From Alphaproteobacteria bacterium (GTDB taxonomy: Bacteria > Pseudomonadota > Alphaproteobacteria > Puniceispirillales > UBA1172): DNA of 16,702 nucleotides. The notes under the pieces are model-generated. The model did no database searches. It saw only the letters and a program-made list of their open reading frames with translations, and was not told where the DNA came from. Made by a program: the position numbers and the translations under genes. This document shows positions 7,883 through 16,653 of this stretch, in pieces. The stretch covers positions 1-16,702 of the forward strand of contig JALRFL010000213.1 of NCBI GenBank assembly GCA_023259875.1, in the 5' to 3' direction. Numbering within the stretch: position 1 is the stretch's first letter; each line of letters opens with the position of its first letter.

Positions 7883-9417
7883 TGGATATTCGCGCCGCTG
7901 AAATTTCAGCAATCCTTAAAGAACAGATCGCCAATTTTGGAAGTGAGGCCGAGGTCGCAGAAGTTGGCCGGGTCTTATCGGTTGGTGATGGTATCGCCAG
8001 AGTCTATGGCCTTGACGAAGTTCGCGCCGGTGAAATGGTGGAATTCGATGGTGGCAATAAGGGCATGGCCCTTAACCTAGAAAGCGATAATGTCGGTATC
8101 GTGATTTTCGGTGATGACCGTGATATCAGCGAAGGCACGATTGTTCGCCGGACGGGCGCGATTGTGGATGTGCCAACAGGAAAAGGGCTTTTGGGTCGCG
8201 TGGTCGATGGCCTAGGTAATCCCATTGACGGTAAAGGCCCCCTCGAAAACACAGAGCGCCGCAGGGTTGAAGTAAAAGCCCCGGGCATTATGCCGCGTAA
8301 ATCCGTGCACGAACCTATGCAAACTGGCCTTAAGGCCATTGACAGTTTGATCCCCATTGGTCGTGGCCAGCGTGAGCTGATCATTGGTGACCGCCAGACA
8401 GGCAAAACCGCTATCGCGATTGATACTTTCATCAACCAGAAATCCGTGAATGACGCGGCTGGTAAAGATGATAAGAAAAAACTCTTTTGCATCTATGTTG
8501 CAGTTGGGCAAAAGCGTTCCACGGTTGCCCAAATCGTGCGTTCGCTCGAAGAAAACGGCGCTATGGAATATTCCATTGTTGTTGCCGCAACGGCATCAGA
8601 CCCCGCCCCACTTCAGTTTATTGCCCCATATACCGCTTGCGCGATGGGTGAATATTTCCGTGATAACGGGATGCACGCGGTGATCGTATATGATGACTTG
8701 TCAAAACAGGCGGTTGCCTATCGCCAGATGTCCTTATTGCTTCGTCGTCCTCCGGGCCGTGAAGCTTATCCGGGGGATGTTTTCTATCTCCACTCACGCT
8801 TGCTGGAACGCGCGGCGAAACTGAACGAAGATAACGGCCTTGGGTCACTGACCGCACTACCAGTGATTGAAACACAAGGCGGTGATGTGTCTGCGTTTAT
8901 TCCTACCAATGTGATTTCCATCACCGATGGTCAGATTTTCCTTGAAACCGATCTGTTCTATCAGGGGATTCGTCCTGCGGTGAATGTTGGTCTGTCGGTT
9001 AGCCGTGTGGGTTCATCTGCACAGATCAAAGCCATGAAACAGGTGGCAGGTTCCATTAAATTGGAACTGGCTCAGTATCGGGAAATGGCGGCTTTTGCCC
9101 AGTTTGCCTCGGATATGGATGCCTCAACTCGGAAATTGCTGGATCGGGGCGCGCGTTTGACCGAATTGCTGAAGCAGGCGCAATATTCACCGATGCCAGT
9201 TGAAGAACAGGTGGTTTCCATCTTTGCTGGTGTGAACGGCTATCTCGACGGGCTTTCCATTGCTCAGGTTGGTAAGTTTGAAGAAGGCATTCTTAATCAT
9301 ATGCGCGGGGCAGGGGCGAATATCCTCAAGACGATCCGCGAAGAGAAAGCCATTTCAGATGACACCAAAAAACAGCTGGTGGCAGAAATCGAAGGTTTCG
9401 CCAAAAGCTTCGCCTAA
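7882..9417 (+). CDS. atpA: F1F0 ATP synthase subunit alpha
   Basis: Non-catalytic nucleotide-binding subunit of the F1 hexamer. The 511-residue product has the expected length and three-domain layout: an N-terminal beta barrel (about 25-95), the nucleotide-binding domain with P-loop GDRQTGKTA (169-177, K175), and a C-terminal helical domain. The segment GLSVSRVGSSAQIKAMKQVAG carries the arginine finger that reaches the beta active site. The N-terminal helix (MDIRAAEISAILKEQI) is the part that contacts delta. The ATG overlaps the atpH stop by one base; atpG follows after 30 bases. Confidence 0.98.
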   Translation: MDIRAAEISAILKEQIANFGSEAEVAEVGRVLSVGDGIARVYGLDEVRAGEMVEFDGGNKGMALNLESDNVGIVIFGDDRDISEGTIVRRTGAIVDVPTGKGLLGRVVDGLGNPIDGKGPLENTERRRVEVKAPGIMPRKSVHEPMQTGLKAIDSLIPIGRGQRELIIGDRQTGKTAIAIDTFINQKSVNDAAGKDDKKKLFCIYVAVGQKRSTVAQIVRSLEENGAMEYSIVVAATASDPAPLQFIAPYTACAMGEYFRDNGMHAVIVYDDLSKQAVAYRQMSLLLRRPPGREAYPGDVFYLHSRLLERAAKLNEDNGLGSLTALPVIETQGGDVSAFIPTNVISITDGQIFLETDLFYQGIRPAVNVGLSVSRVGSSAQIKAMKQVAGSIKLELAQYREMAAFAQFASDMDASTRKLLDRGARLTELLKQAQYSPMPVEEQVVSIFAGVNGYLDGLSIAQVGKFEEGILNHMRGAGANILKTIREEKAISDDTKKQLVAEIEGFAKSFA

Positions 9418-9447
9418 TCGGTTCTTCACGAAACAGGATTTTGCCTC

Positions 9448-10332
9448 ATGGCCAATTTGAAGGATTTGAAAAACCGGATCAGAAGCGTTAAGTCAACGCA
9501 GAAGATTACCTCTGCCATGAAAATGGTGGCGGCGGCGAAATTGCGCCGGGCTCAAGATAATGCCGAAGCCGCGCGCCCCTACGCCGCGCGGATGTCAGCG
9601 ATTATTAACAGCCTTGCAAGCAAGGCTTCACCTGAAACCGCGCCAACTATGCTGGTCGGAACAGGGGCAGAGCAACGCATTCTGTTGGTGGTGCTTTCTG
9701 CTGATCGCGGTCTTTGCGGCGGCTTTAACGGAAGCATTATCCGCGCCACGCGCCGCGAAGTCGAAAGGCTAAAAGGTGAGGGTAAGACGGTTGATCTGTT
9801 GATGGTTGGCCGCAAGGCAAAGGATGCACTTAAGCGTGAGCTTGGTGATCTGATTGTTGACAGTCGTGAAGGCATCCAAGGCACAGCGGTATCTTTTGCT
9901 GATATTGATAGCATCGCAGATGTCATCAGAGCGCGCTTGGAAAATGGGGAATTGGATCGTTGCCTTATTCTCTATAACCGCTTTATTTCCGCTATCACAC
10001 AAGAAGTGACTCTAAGTTCGCTTATTCCGGTTGAAGTCGTTGAGACCGAAGCCGCGGATGAAGACTCAGCCTCATCAGCCCCATACGAATATGAACCTGA
10101 TGAAGCCACCGTGCTTGAAGATTTGCTGCCACGCAATCTTAGCACCCAAATCTATACGGCAATTCTGGAAAGCTCTGCCAGCGAACTGGCGGCACGGATG
10201 ACTGCTATGGATAACGCAACACGAAACGCCGGTGACTTGATTGATCGTCTGACTATGGAATATAACCGCCGTCGTCAGGCCGCTATCACCACCGAATTGA
10301 TTGAAATTATTTCTGGGGCAGAAGCGCTGTAA
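9448..10332 (+). CDS. atpG: F1F0 ATP synthase subunit gamma
   Basis: Central rotor shaft of F1. The 294-residue product begins MANLKDLKNRIRSVKSTQKI, the long N-terminal coiled-coil helix, and ends with the paired C-terminal helix (MTAMDNATRNAGDLIDRLTM and onward to TELIEIISGAEAL), the hallmark of gamma. The Rossmann-like middle domain contains SADRGLCGGFN. An acidic low-complexity stretch (EAADEDSASSAPYEYEPD, about residues 205-222) sits before the C-terminal helix, a place where gamma subunits vary. An AGGA site lies before the ATG. atpD starts 31 bases after the stop. Confidence 0.97.
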   Translation: MANLKDLKNRIRSVKSTQKITSAMKMVAAAKLRRAQDNAEAARPYAARMSAIINSLASKASPETAPTMLVGTGAEQRILLVVLSADRGLCGGFNGSIIRATRREVERLKGEGKTVDLLMVGRKAKDALKRELGDLIVDSREGIQGTAVSFADIDSIADVIRARLENGELDRCLILYNRFISAITQEVTLSSLIPVEVVETEAADEDSASSAPYEYEPDEATVLEDLLPRNLSTQIYTAILESSASELAARMTAMDNATRNAGDLIDRLTMEYNRRRQAAITTELIEIISGAEAL

Positions 10333-10350
10333 CCCGATTAAACTGAAGCT

Positions 10351-10354
10351 GGAG
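10351..10354 (+). promoter_or_regulatory. ribosome binding site fixing the atpD start
   Basis: GGAG lies nine bases before the ATG at 10364 (MANNAKGR). The open frame extends back to an ATG at 10301 inside atpG, but that start has no matching site and would add 21 residues not seen in beta subunits. Confidence 0.65.
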
Positions 10355-10363
10355 CATCGTATC

Positions 10364-11788
10364 ATGGCCAATAACGCAAAAGGTAGACTGACACAGATTA
10401 TCGGCGCTGTCGTCGACGTTGAATTTGATGGGGAATTGCCACCCATTCTTAACGCCATCCATGTGGATAATGGCGGTCAGAGATTGGTTCTGGAAGTCGC
10501 CCAGCACCTTGGTGAGCAAACGGTTCGCTGTATTGCTATGGACTCAACCGAAGGTTTGGTTCGTGGACAAGAAGCGGTTGATACCGGCGACTCTATCCGC
10601 GTGCCGGTTGGCCCTGAAACCCTAGGCCGTATCCTTAATGTTGTGGGTGAGCCCGTTGACGAAGGGAAGCCTGTGAAAGCAAAGCAGACCTTCCCCATTC
10701 ACCGTCCGGCCCCTGAATATGTGGATCAGTCCACAGAGGCCGAAATCCTTGTCACAGGGATTAAGGTGGTGGACTTGCTAGCGCCTTATGCCAAAGGCGG
10801 TAAGATCGGTCTGTTTGGCGGTGCTGGTGTTGGTAAAACCGTTCTTATCATGGAATTGATCAATAACGTTGCTAAGGCGCATGGTGGTTATTCTGTGTTT
10901 GCTGGTGTTGGTGAACGTACCCGTGAAGGAAACGATCTTTATCATGAAATGGTGGAATCTGGCGTTATCAAGACCGATGGCGAAGGTTCTAAAGCCGCGC
11001 TGGTTTATGGTCAGATGAACGAACCTCCGGGTGCGCGTGCGCGTGTGGCTCTGACAGGTTTGACCTTGGCGGAATATTTCCGTGACGAAGAAGGCCAGGA
11101 TGTGCTGTTCTTTGTCGATAACATCTTCCGCTTTACGCAAGCTGGGTCTGAAGTGTCCGCTCTGCTTGGCCGTATCCCATCTGCGGTGGGTTATCAGCCA
11201 ACATTGGCAACGGACATGGGGGCTTTGCAGGAACGCATTACCACAACCCGGAAAGGGTCAATTACCTCGGTTCAGGCGATTTATGTTCCTGCCGATGACT
11301 TGACTGACCCTGCGCCTGCGACATCATTCGCGCACCTTGATGCCACTACCGTTTTGTCGCGTCAGATTGCTGAACTTGGTATTTATCCTGCGGTGGACCC
11401 ACTGGACTCCACTTCAAGAATGCTTGATCCTCGGATCGTTGGCAGTGAACATTATGATGTTGCTCGCCGCGTGCAGGAAGTGCTTCAACAGTATAAATCC
11501 TTGCAGGATATCATTGCCATCCTCGGCATGGACGAACTTTCAGAAGAAGACAAACTGGTGGTGTCCAGAGCGCGTAAGATTCAGCGGTTCCTCTCCCAGC
11601 CCTTCCATGTGGCTGAGGTCTTTACCGGCTCACCAGGTGTTTTGGTCTCACTGGATGATACCATCAAAGGCTTTAAGGGAATTGTTGAAGGTGAATATGA
11701 CCATCTGCCAGAAGCGGCATTCTATATGGTCGGCACCATTGAGGAAGCCCTGGAAAAAGGCAAAAAACTTAGCGCGGAAGCGGCCTAA
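10364..11788 (+). CDS. atpD: F1F0 ATP synthase subunit beta (catalytic)
   Basis: Catalytic subunit of F1, which makes or hydrolyses ATP at three sites per hexamer. From the chosen ATG the product is 474 residues, the normal length. It begins MANNAKGRLTQIIGAVVDVEF, with the N-terminal beta barrel (about 8-80). The P-loop GGAGVGKT is at 152-159 (K158), the catalytic glutamate is E184 in GVGERTREGND, and the DELSEED-type lever is present as DELSEED near residue 387. All catalytic elements seen are intact. atpC follows after 51 bases. Confidence 0.98.
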   Translation: MANNAKGRLTQIIGAVVDVEFDGELPPILNAIHVDNGGQRLVLEVAQHLGEQTVRCIAMDSTEGLVRGQEAVDTGDSIRVPVGPETLGRILNVVGEPVDEGKPVKAKQTFPIHRPAPEYVDQSTEAEILVTGIKVVDLLAPYAKGGKIGLFGGAGVGKTVLIMELINNVAKAHGGYSVFAGVGERTREGNDLYHEMVESGVIKTDGEGSKAALVYGQMNEPPGARARVALTGLTLAEYFRDEEGQDVLFFVDNIFRFTQAGSEVSALLGRIPSAVGYQPTLATDMGALQERITTTRKGSITSVQAIYVPADDLTDPAPATSFAHLDATTVLSRQIAELGIYPAVDPLDSTSRMLDPRIVGSEHYDVARRVQEVLQQYKSLQDIIAILGMDELSEEDKLVVSRARKIQRFLSQPFHVAEVFTGSPGVLVSLDDTIKGFKGIVEGEYDHLPEAAFYMVGTIEEALEKGKKLSAEAA

Positions 11789-11839
11789 TTGGGTCGCGCT
11801 CGCCGGCGTTTGGAACGGAATTGAGGATAAGGTTGGATC

Positions 11840-12205
11840 ATGGCTGAAACCACGGCATTTGAATTGGTCACCCCAGCACGCGTCATGATGGCGGTTGACG
11901 CCAGCATGGTGGTGATTCCGGGTAGCTTGGGTCTGTTTGGCGCTATGCCGCGTCATGCTCCAACGATCTCAACCCTTCAGCGCGGCGTTGTTGAGGTTTA
12001 TGTCAATGGTAATGTTAACAGCCGCATCATGGTTGATGGCGGCATCGCGGATGTAACCGAAGATAAATGCGTGATTCTGGCTGAGCGTGCGGTAACCTTG
12101 GATAACACCAATCGTTCTGATATTGAAAGCCAGCGGCAAACCGCCGACACGAACGGCAACACCCGTGAGCTTGAGTTTCTTGACGCGGTGCTTGCTGCTC
12201 TCTGA
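11840..12205 (+). CDS. atpC: F1F0 ATP synthase subunit epsilon, short C terminus
   Basis: Rotor-foot subunit that joins gamma to the c-ring and in many bacteria restrains ATP hydrolysis. The 121-residue product shows the N-terminal beta-sandwich (FELVTPARVMMAVDASMVVIP, then HAPTISTLQRGVVEVY and VDGGIADVTEDKCVILAE) up to about residue 85. The remaining ~35 residues are less than the usual two-helix C-terminal domain (family about 130-140 residues), so the inhibitory arm is probably shortened. The loop reads GLFGAMPRHAP where most homologues have a glycine before HAP. AAGG lies seven bases before the ATG. It is the last gene of the F1 operon, and the convergent rppH stop is 24 bases away. Confidence 0.93.
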   Translation: MAETTAFELVTPARVMMAVDASMVVIPGSLGLFGAMPRHAPTISTLQRGVVEVYVNGNVNSRIMVDGGIADVTEDKCVILAERAVTLDNTNRSDIESQRQTADTNGNTRELEFLDAVLAAL

Positions 12206-12229
12206 TAGGTTTTGTTTGCGGCTTTAAGG

Positions 12230-12712
12230 CTAGATGAACAAATCCTTAAAATCTTCAACTAATTTTGCATAGACAGGCCTTTTGAACGGCACTGCCAGTT
12301 CTGGCAGGGATGCTACCGTTGACCAGCGCCACTGGCCAAACTCAGGGTTTTCGGTTTCGATATTGATATCCGCATCGTCCCCGTGATACCGGAAAGCCAG
12401 CCATTTCTGTGTCTGGCCACGATATCTCCCGTTCCATAACTGATTCGCTAGGGGTTCGGGAATGCTATAAGACAGCCATTCGGGATGTTCGCGCAACAAT
12501 TCGGCTTTATTTGTGCCAATTTCTTCGGCCATTTCGCGGAATCCTGCCTCAAGAGGGGTTTCCCCTTGATCTATCCCGCCTTGTGGCATTTGCCACGCTT
12601 CCCCGTGATTATCTAATCTTTGACCAACAAAAATCTGTTTTGAGGCGTTAATAAGGATAATGCCAACACAAGGGCGATATGGGCGACTGATGTAATCGAT
12701 CCTCTGGCTCAT
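12230..12712 (-). CDS. rppH: RNA pyrophosphohydrolase (Nudix)
   Basis: Removes pyrophosphate from the 5' triphosphate of mRNAs, which opens them to RNase E-type decay. The 160-residue product has the RppH/NudH start, YRPCVGIILIN, and a Nudix box at about 45-67: GGIDQGE, seven residues, then RE and EE (59-60 and 63-64). The C-terminal half keeps the family's WLSY and FGQWRWSTVASLPELAVPFKR-type pattern. The length is normal. The ATG overlaps the ctpA stop by four bases (ATGA), so it is probably translated with ctpA as the last gene of the minus-strand operon. Confidence 0.95.
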   Translation of the reverse strand: MSQRIDYISRPYRPCVGIILINASKQIFVGQRLDNHGEAWQMPQGGIDQGETPLEAGFREMAEEIGTNKAELLREHPEWLSYSIPEPLANQLWNGRYRGQTQKWLAFRYHGDDADINIETENPEFGQWRWSTVASLPELAVPFKRPVYAKLVEDFKDLFI

Positions 12713-14055
12713 TGTCCTAGCCCGTTAAAGACACGCAAGCCACTAAGCAGATCGACTGCCCGCGCCAGTTGATAATCTTTGATCGCTTCAGGGGCGGCAG
12801 TTTCACCAGCATCTTCTGTGTTATTCGCTGTTCCGTTTTCGGCGTTATTATTTTCTAACGATCCTTTGAGGTCTTCTTCACGGAAATCCCCTTCATCAAT
12901 ATTTTCAACAACCGCAAGCTCAACCACGATATCTGGTGTAATGCCTGTCCCTTGAATGGATACCCCTGAAGGGGTGTAATATCGGGCGGTGGTAAGGCGC
13001 ATAGCACCGTCACGACCAACAGGGATCACGCTTTGCACCGACCCTTTACCAAAGGATCGGGTTCCCATGATCAGGGCACGGCCATGATCTTTGAATGCTC
13101 CTGCGACAATTTCTGATGCCGAAGCAGAACCAGAATTAATCAGCACAACAATGGGCAATCCGTCAGAAATATCCCCTTTTTGGGCGAAGTAACGCGAGGC
13201 AGAGCCATCATTACGTCCACGGGTTGATACAATTTCCCCTTCACTTAAAAATGCATCAGTAACGGAAATGGCTTCATTTAATAAGCCTCCCGGATTATTC
13301 CTCAGATCAATGACCAACCCAGCAAGCGCCTTGCCATGTTGTTCTTTTAAGGATTGAACCGCATTGACTAGCCCCGGGGTGGTTTGTTCGCTGAATGTGG
13401 TGATGCGGATATATCCCACATTGCCATAACTTTCAAAACGGACGCTTCGCATCTTGATCACATCACGATTAAGCGTGACATCAAAAACAGGTTTATCCCC
13501 TCGCTTGACGGTGATGGTAATCTCACTGCCAATTTCACCGCGCATCAAATCAACGGCTTCGGTCAGGGTCATACCAAGCACCCCTTCACCATTAATGCCA
13601 ACAATCAAGTCACCCGATTGAATTCCGGCTTTATCAGCAGGGGTGTCATCAATCGGCGAGACCACCTTAACAAAACCGTCTTCCATGGTAATTTCAATGC
13701 CTAAGCCGCCAAACTCACCCCTTGTGCGTTCCTGCATATCATTAAAATCTTCGGCACTAAGAAAATTGGAATGGGGATCAAGCGAGGTCAGCATGCCATT
13801 AATCGCTGAATAGATCAGCTCTTTGTCATCTACCTCCTCGACATAATTATATCGAATGCTTTCAAACACTTCACCAAAGAGTGCCAGATGATCATAAATG
13901 CTGTCATTGGTAGATTGGCTTTGTGAAGGGGTGGATACAAAACTAGATACCCCAGCCATCAAAACAACGCCGCCTAAAACGAAATAGAAATACCGAAACA
14001 ACCGGTGGATTAGTGATGTTTTATGGCGCATTGCTAATATCCGAACTTTTAACAT
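12709..14055 (-). CDS. ctpA: S41 family C-terminal processing peptidase
   Basis: Serine protease that trims or degrades envelope proteins from their C termini. The 448-residue product has a hydrophobic segment at about 17-41 (FRYFYFVLGGVVLMAGVSSF), a signal anchor or signal peptide placing the rest in the periplasm. A PDZ domain follows at about 105-185 (GGLGIEI, then SGDLIVGINGE), and then the S41 core. The catalytic dyad is S312 in SGSASASE and K337 in SFGKGSV, 25 residues apart as in the family. An Asn/Glu-rich tail, low in complexity, covers about 385-425. M1 is chosen because an AGGTTAGG stretch lies upstream; M9 (MRHKTS) is also possible. It lies 54 bases after gpmI and overlaps rppH. 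Confidence 0.93.
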   Translation of the reverse strand: MLKVRILAMRHKTSLIHRLFRYFYFVLGGVVLMAGVSSFVSTPSQSQSTNDSIYDHLALFGEVFESIRYNYVEEVDDKELIYSAINGMLTSLDPHSNFLSAEDFNDMQERTRGEFGGLGIEITMEDGFVKVVSPIDDTPADKAGIQSGDLIVGINGEGVLGMTLTEAVDLMRGEIGSEITITVKRGDKPVFDVTLNRDVIKMRSVRFESYGNVGYIRITTFSEQTTPGLVNAVQSLKEQHGKALAGLVIDLRNNPGGLLNEAISVTDAFLSEGEIVSTRGRNDGSASRYFAQKGDISDGLPIVVLINSGSASASEIVAGAFKDHGRALIMGTRSFGKGSVQSVIPVGRDGAMRLTTARYYTPSGVSIQGTGITPDIVVELAVVENIDEGDFREEDLKGSLENNNAENGTANNTEDAGETAAPEAIKDYQLARAVDLLSGLRVFNGLGQ

Positions 14056-14109
14056 ATTTAACCTAACCTATGTTGCCCATAGATTAAAGCAAGATCAAGG
14101 CAAAGCAAA

Positions 14110-15648
14110 TTATTCTGTGACGAAAAGAGGCGAACCGGTCATGTCTTTGGGGATAGAAATGCCCAAAAGGGATAACAGCGATGGAGCCAAATCACTAAGA
14201 CCGCCATGTTTCAACCTGCCGCCCTTGGGTGCGCCAATCCAGTAAATCGGGACAGGATTTGTGGTATGCGCGGTATGGGGGGTGTTTGTGGCATCATCCC
14301 ACATCACCTCGCAATTGCCGTGGTCGGCGGTTAGCAACATGGTTCCACCAACAGCGTCTAGGGCGGCAATGACCTCACCTATGGCGTGATCGACCACCTC
14401 AACCGCAGTGATTGCGGCCTCTAATACACCTGTATGTCCGACCATATCGGGATTGGCGAAATTGACAATAATCAGATCATGTTGCTTACCTGTGATGGAT
14501 GCCAATAGTGCGGTCAGGACGTCATCTGCGCTCATATCAGGTTTGAGATCATAAGTGGCCACTTTAGGTGAGGGGATCAGGCAACGCTCTTCCTTGGTGT
14601 AAATATCTTCGGCGCCGCCATTAAGGAAAAAGGTAACATGTGGATATTTTTCCGTCTCAGCAAGGCGAAGCTGGCTCATCCCTGCGGCGGCAACAACATC
14701 ACCAAGAGTGTTCTTTAAGGCGATAGGGGGAAACAGCACATCTGATGCTGCATCGAGGCGTTCGGAATAAGCGGCCATGGCAACAGGGCGTTCAAGTTTT
14801 GGCACTGGCGGCACATCCACCAAGGGCGTGTCGTCAAAAAGAAGACCAGCAAGAAGTTGCCGCACCCGATCAGCGCGAAAATTGGCAGTAATGATTCCAT
14901 CCCCATCAGCCATGCCAGCATAAGCACCGATAAGAGTTGGCAAAATAAACTCATCCGTTTCCCCACGCAATTCAGCGGCGGTAATGGCACAGGCCGGATT
15001 ATCGCAATGGTGATCTGACATGCCATGGGCAATGGCATTAATGGCAAGCGAGGTGCGTTCCCAGCGATGATCGCGATCCATGCCATAATAACGGCCTGAT
15101 ATTGTGGCTATTTCCGCCTCTGCAGGAAGACGGGTTTGCAGCCATGCCAAATGTTGGGCGGCGGTACCGGGTAGGGTATCACGCCCATCGGTGAAAAGAT
15201 GAAGTTTAACGCTGATGCCTTTGCTTGTCATAGCCTCAGCCAGAGCCAAAATATGCTCCCGATGGCTATGCACGCCGCCATCAGATATCATCCCGATGAG
15301 ATGCACAGGCGAATGGCGTGGTTTGAGCCGTTTTGCCAAGTGATCCAGCACGGGGCTTTTCTGAAGCATACCTGCGCGAATGGCATGATTAATGCGCACC
15401 AAATCTTGTTCAATAATACGGCCTGCGCCAATCGTCATATGCCCAACTTCGGAATTGCCAACTTGCCCATCAGGCAGACCAACAGCCCCGGCAGAGGCAT
15501 CAAGAAAAGCCTTGGGCACAGACGCATCTAACTTGTCAATAACAGGGGTATGCGCCAGCCGAACCGCGTTGTTGCGCGACTCATCGCTATGTCCCCATCC
15601 ATCCATGATGGCAAGAACAACAGGCTTTTTGGGTGTCAATGTTGTCAT
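14110..15648 (-). CDS. gpmI: 2,3-bisphosphoglycerate-independent phosphoglycerate mutase
   Basis: Interconverts 3- and 2-phosphoglycerate in glycolysis and gluconeogenesis through a phosphoserine and two Mn(II) ions. From the chosen ATG (MTTLTPKKPVVLAIMDGWG) the product is 512 residues, the family's usual length. D16 in MDGWG is a metal ligand, S66 in GNSEVGH is the phosphorylated serine, and TADHGNCE near the C terminus holds further metal ligands, as does the NFANPDMVGHTG segment. The frame extends seven codons upstream to a TTG at 15669, without a ribosome site, so the ATG is preferred although its own site is weak. It sits between rlmH (49 bases upstream) and ctpA (54 bases downstream). 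Confidence 0.95.
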   Translation of the reverse strand: MTTLTPKKPVVLAIMDGWGHSDESRNNAVRLAHTPVIDKLDASVPKAFLDASAGAVGLPDGQVGNSEVGHMTIGAGRIIEQDLVRINHAIRAGMLQKSPVLDHLAKRLKPRHSPVHLIGMISDGGVHSHREHILALAEAMTSKGISVKLHLFTDGRDTLPGTAAQHLAWLQTRLPAEAEIATISGRYYGMDRDHRWERTSLAINAIAHGMSDHHCDNPACAITAAELRGETDEFILPTLIGAYAGMADGDGIITANFRADRVRQLLAGLLFDDTPLVDVPPVPKLERPVAMAAYSERLDAASDVLFPPIALKNTLGDVVAAAGMSQLRLAETEKYPHVTFFLNGGAEDIYTKEERCLIPSPKVATYDLKPDMSADDVLTALLASITGKQHDLIIVNFANPDMVGHTGVLEAAITAVEVVDHAIGEVIAALDAVGGTMLLTADHGNCEVMWDDATNTPHTAHTTNPVPIYWIGAPKGGRLKHGGLSDLAPSLLSLLGISIPKDMTGSPLFVTE

Positions 15649-15697
15649 GATCTTTTTTATATACGACAATCAGAAGATGCTTGCCAAGCCGCTTCCT

Positions 15698-16153
15698 CTA
15701 GCCGTGGTGATAGGGGTGTCCGATTAAAATCATCTCTGCCCGATAAAGCTGTTCGGCTAACATGGCTCTGACCAAGAGATGCGGCCAAGTTTGTTCACCA
15801 AAGGCAAGAACAATATCCGCGCGTTGCATGACCTCAGGGCTATGCCCATCCGCACCACCAATGGCAAAGACAGCATCACGGATGCCATCATCGCGCCATT
15901 GCTTGATCTGTTCTGCTAAGGCAATAGAAGATAAGGACCTCCCCCTTTCGTCCAGCACGACCAGCTTGGCATCCGAAGGAATGGTGGCAAGGATTTTCCC
16001 CCCTTCATCTTCGATGCGTGCCAGCCCAGCAGGTTTTGACGAATCGCGTTCCATCAGCTTGCCTGGATACGGTAGGCGATCAAAATATTTTTTGCTTAGA
16101 GCCGCTTCAGGGCCTTTGCCAGCTTTGCCAATGGCAGAGATGCTTAAGCGCAT
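15698..16153 (-). CDS. rlmH: 23S rRNA (pseudouridine-1915-N3)-methyltransferase
   Basis: SPOUT-class methyltransferase that modifies helix 69 of 23S rRNA in assembled ribosomes. The 151-residue product starts MRLSISAIGK, the family's first strand. The SAM-binding knot region is visible as VVLDERGRS (65-73) and FAIGGADGH (96-104), and the diagnostic C terminus is IGHPYHHG. Upstream rsfS is 15 bases away; both act on the large subunit, and the pair is widely conserved. The length and motifs leave little doubt. Confidence 0.96.
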   Translation of the reverse strand: MRLSISAIGKAGKGPEAALSKKYFDRLPYPGKLMERDSSKPAGLARIEDEGGKILATIPSDAKLVVLDERGRSLSSIALAEQIKQWRDDGIRDAVFAIGGADGHSPEVMQRADIVLAFGEQTWPHLLVRAMLAEQLYRAEMILIGHPYHHG

Positions 16154-16168
16154 AAGGTTAGCCCCAGA

Positions 16169-16582
16169 CTAGGGCGTGGCGGTTTCTATCGCTGGAGGAG
16201 CCGAATCGGTGGGATCAAGCCACATTTTTTCCAGTTGATAAAACTCACGCACTTCAGGGCGGAACAGATGAATGATAATATCCCCAGCGTCAATCAGAAT
16301 CCAATCCCCTTGCTGGGCGCCTTCGGTGCCGCGCGAGGAGATGCCATGATCTTTCATGGTTTTTCCAAGATGTTCAGCCATGGCAGATAACTGCCGTGAT
16401 GATGTTCCTGAGGCGATAATCATATAATCCGCGATAGAAGATTTTCCAGCAAGGGGGACAATAACCAGATCAGAGGCTTTGTCATCTTCAAGCGATGATA
16501 TCACTAACTGAAGCAAGCGTTCACTGCTATCGTTAGCCTGTCCGGAGGCGGTGCGATGATCGGAAATAGGTAACTCCTTCAC
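16169..16582 (-). CDS. rsfS: ribosomal silencing factor RsfS
   Basis: Binds uL14 on the large subunit and prevents joining of the subunits when cells are short of nutrients. The 137-residue product contains the family signature AGKSSIADYMIIASGTSSRQLSAMAEHL (about 45-72) and the C-terminal DWILIDAGDIIIHLFRPEVREFYQLEKMW block. The start is a GTG at 16580-16582; an in-frame TAA lies three codons upstream, so no longer form exists. The AAGGAG inside the first codons is oddly placed, and the region before the GTG has only a weak purine stretch. Later starts would cut into conserved sequence. It follows nadD by 71 bases and precedes rlmH. Confidence 0.94.
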   Translation of the reverse strand: MKELPISDHRTASGQANDSSERLLQLVISSLEDDKASDLVIVPLAGKSSIADYMIIASGTSSRQLSAMAEHLGKTMKDHGISSRGTEGAQQGDWILIDAGDIIIHLFRPEVREFYQLEKMWLDPTDSAPPAIETATP

Positions 16583-16653
16583 TCTATCTTATCCGTCATA
16601 TCTCATAATGATAAAACAGATCATGTCAAATGCCAATGTTTATTCCGCGTGGC

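Noticed and set aside
10301..10363. Longer atpD starting inside atpG
   Set aside because: The added 21 residues are not found in beta subunits, and a GGAG site supports the ATG at 10364.
11337..11888. 183-codon open frame in another frame of atpD
   Set aside because: It lies over conserved atpD sequence and its translation has no family resemblance.
12223..12250. Inverted repeat TTTAAGG-14 bases-CCTTAAA after atpC as a terminator
   Set aside because: Only two G-C pairs, a large loop and no T-run; it also overlaps the end of rppH.
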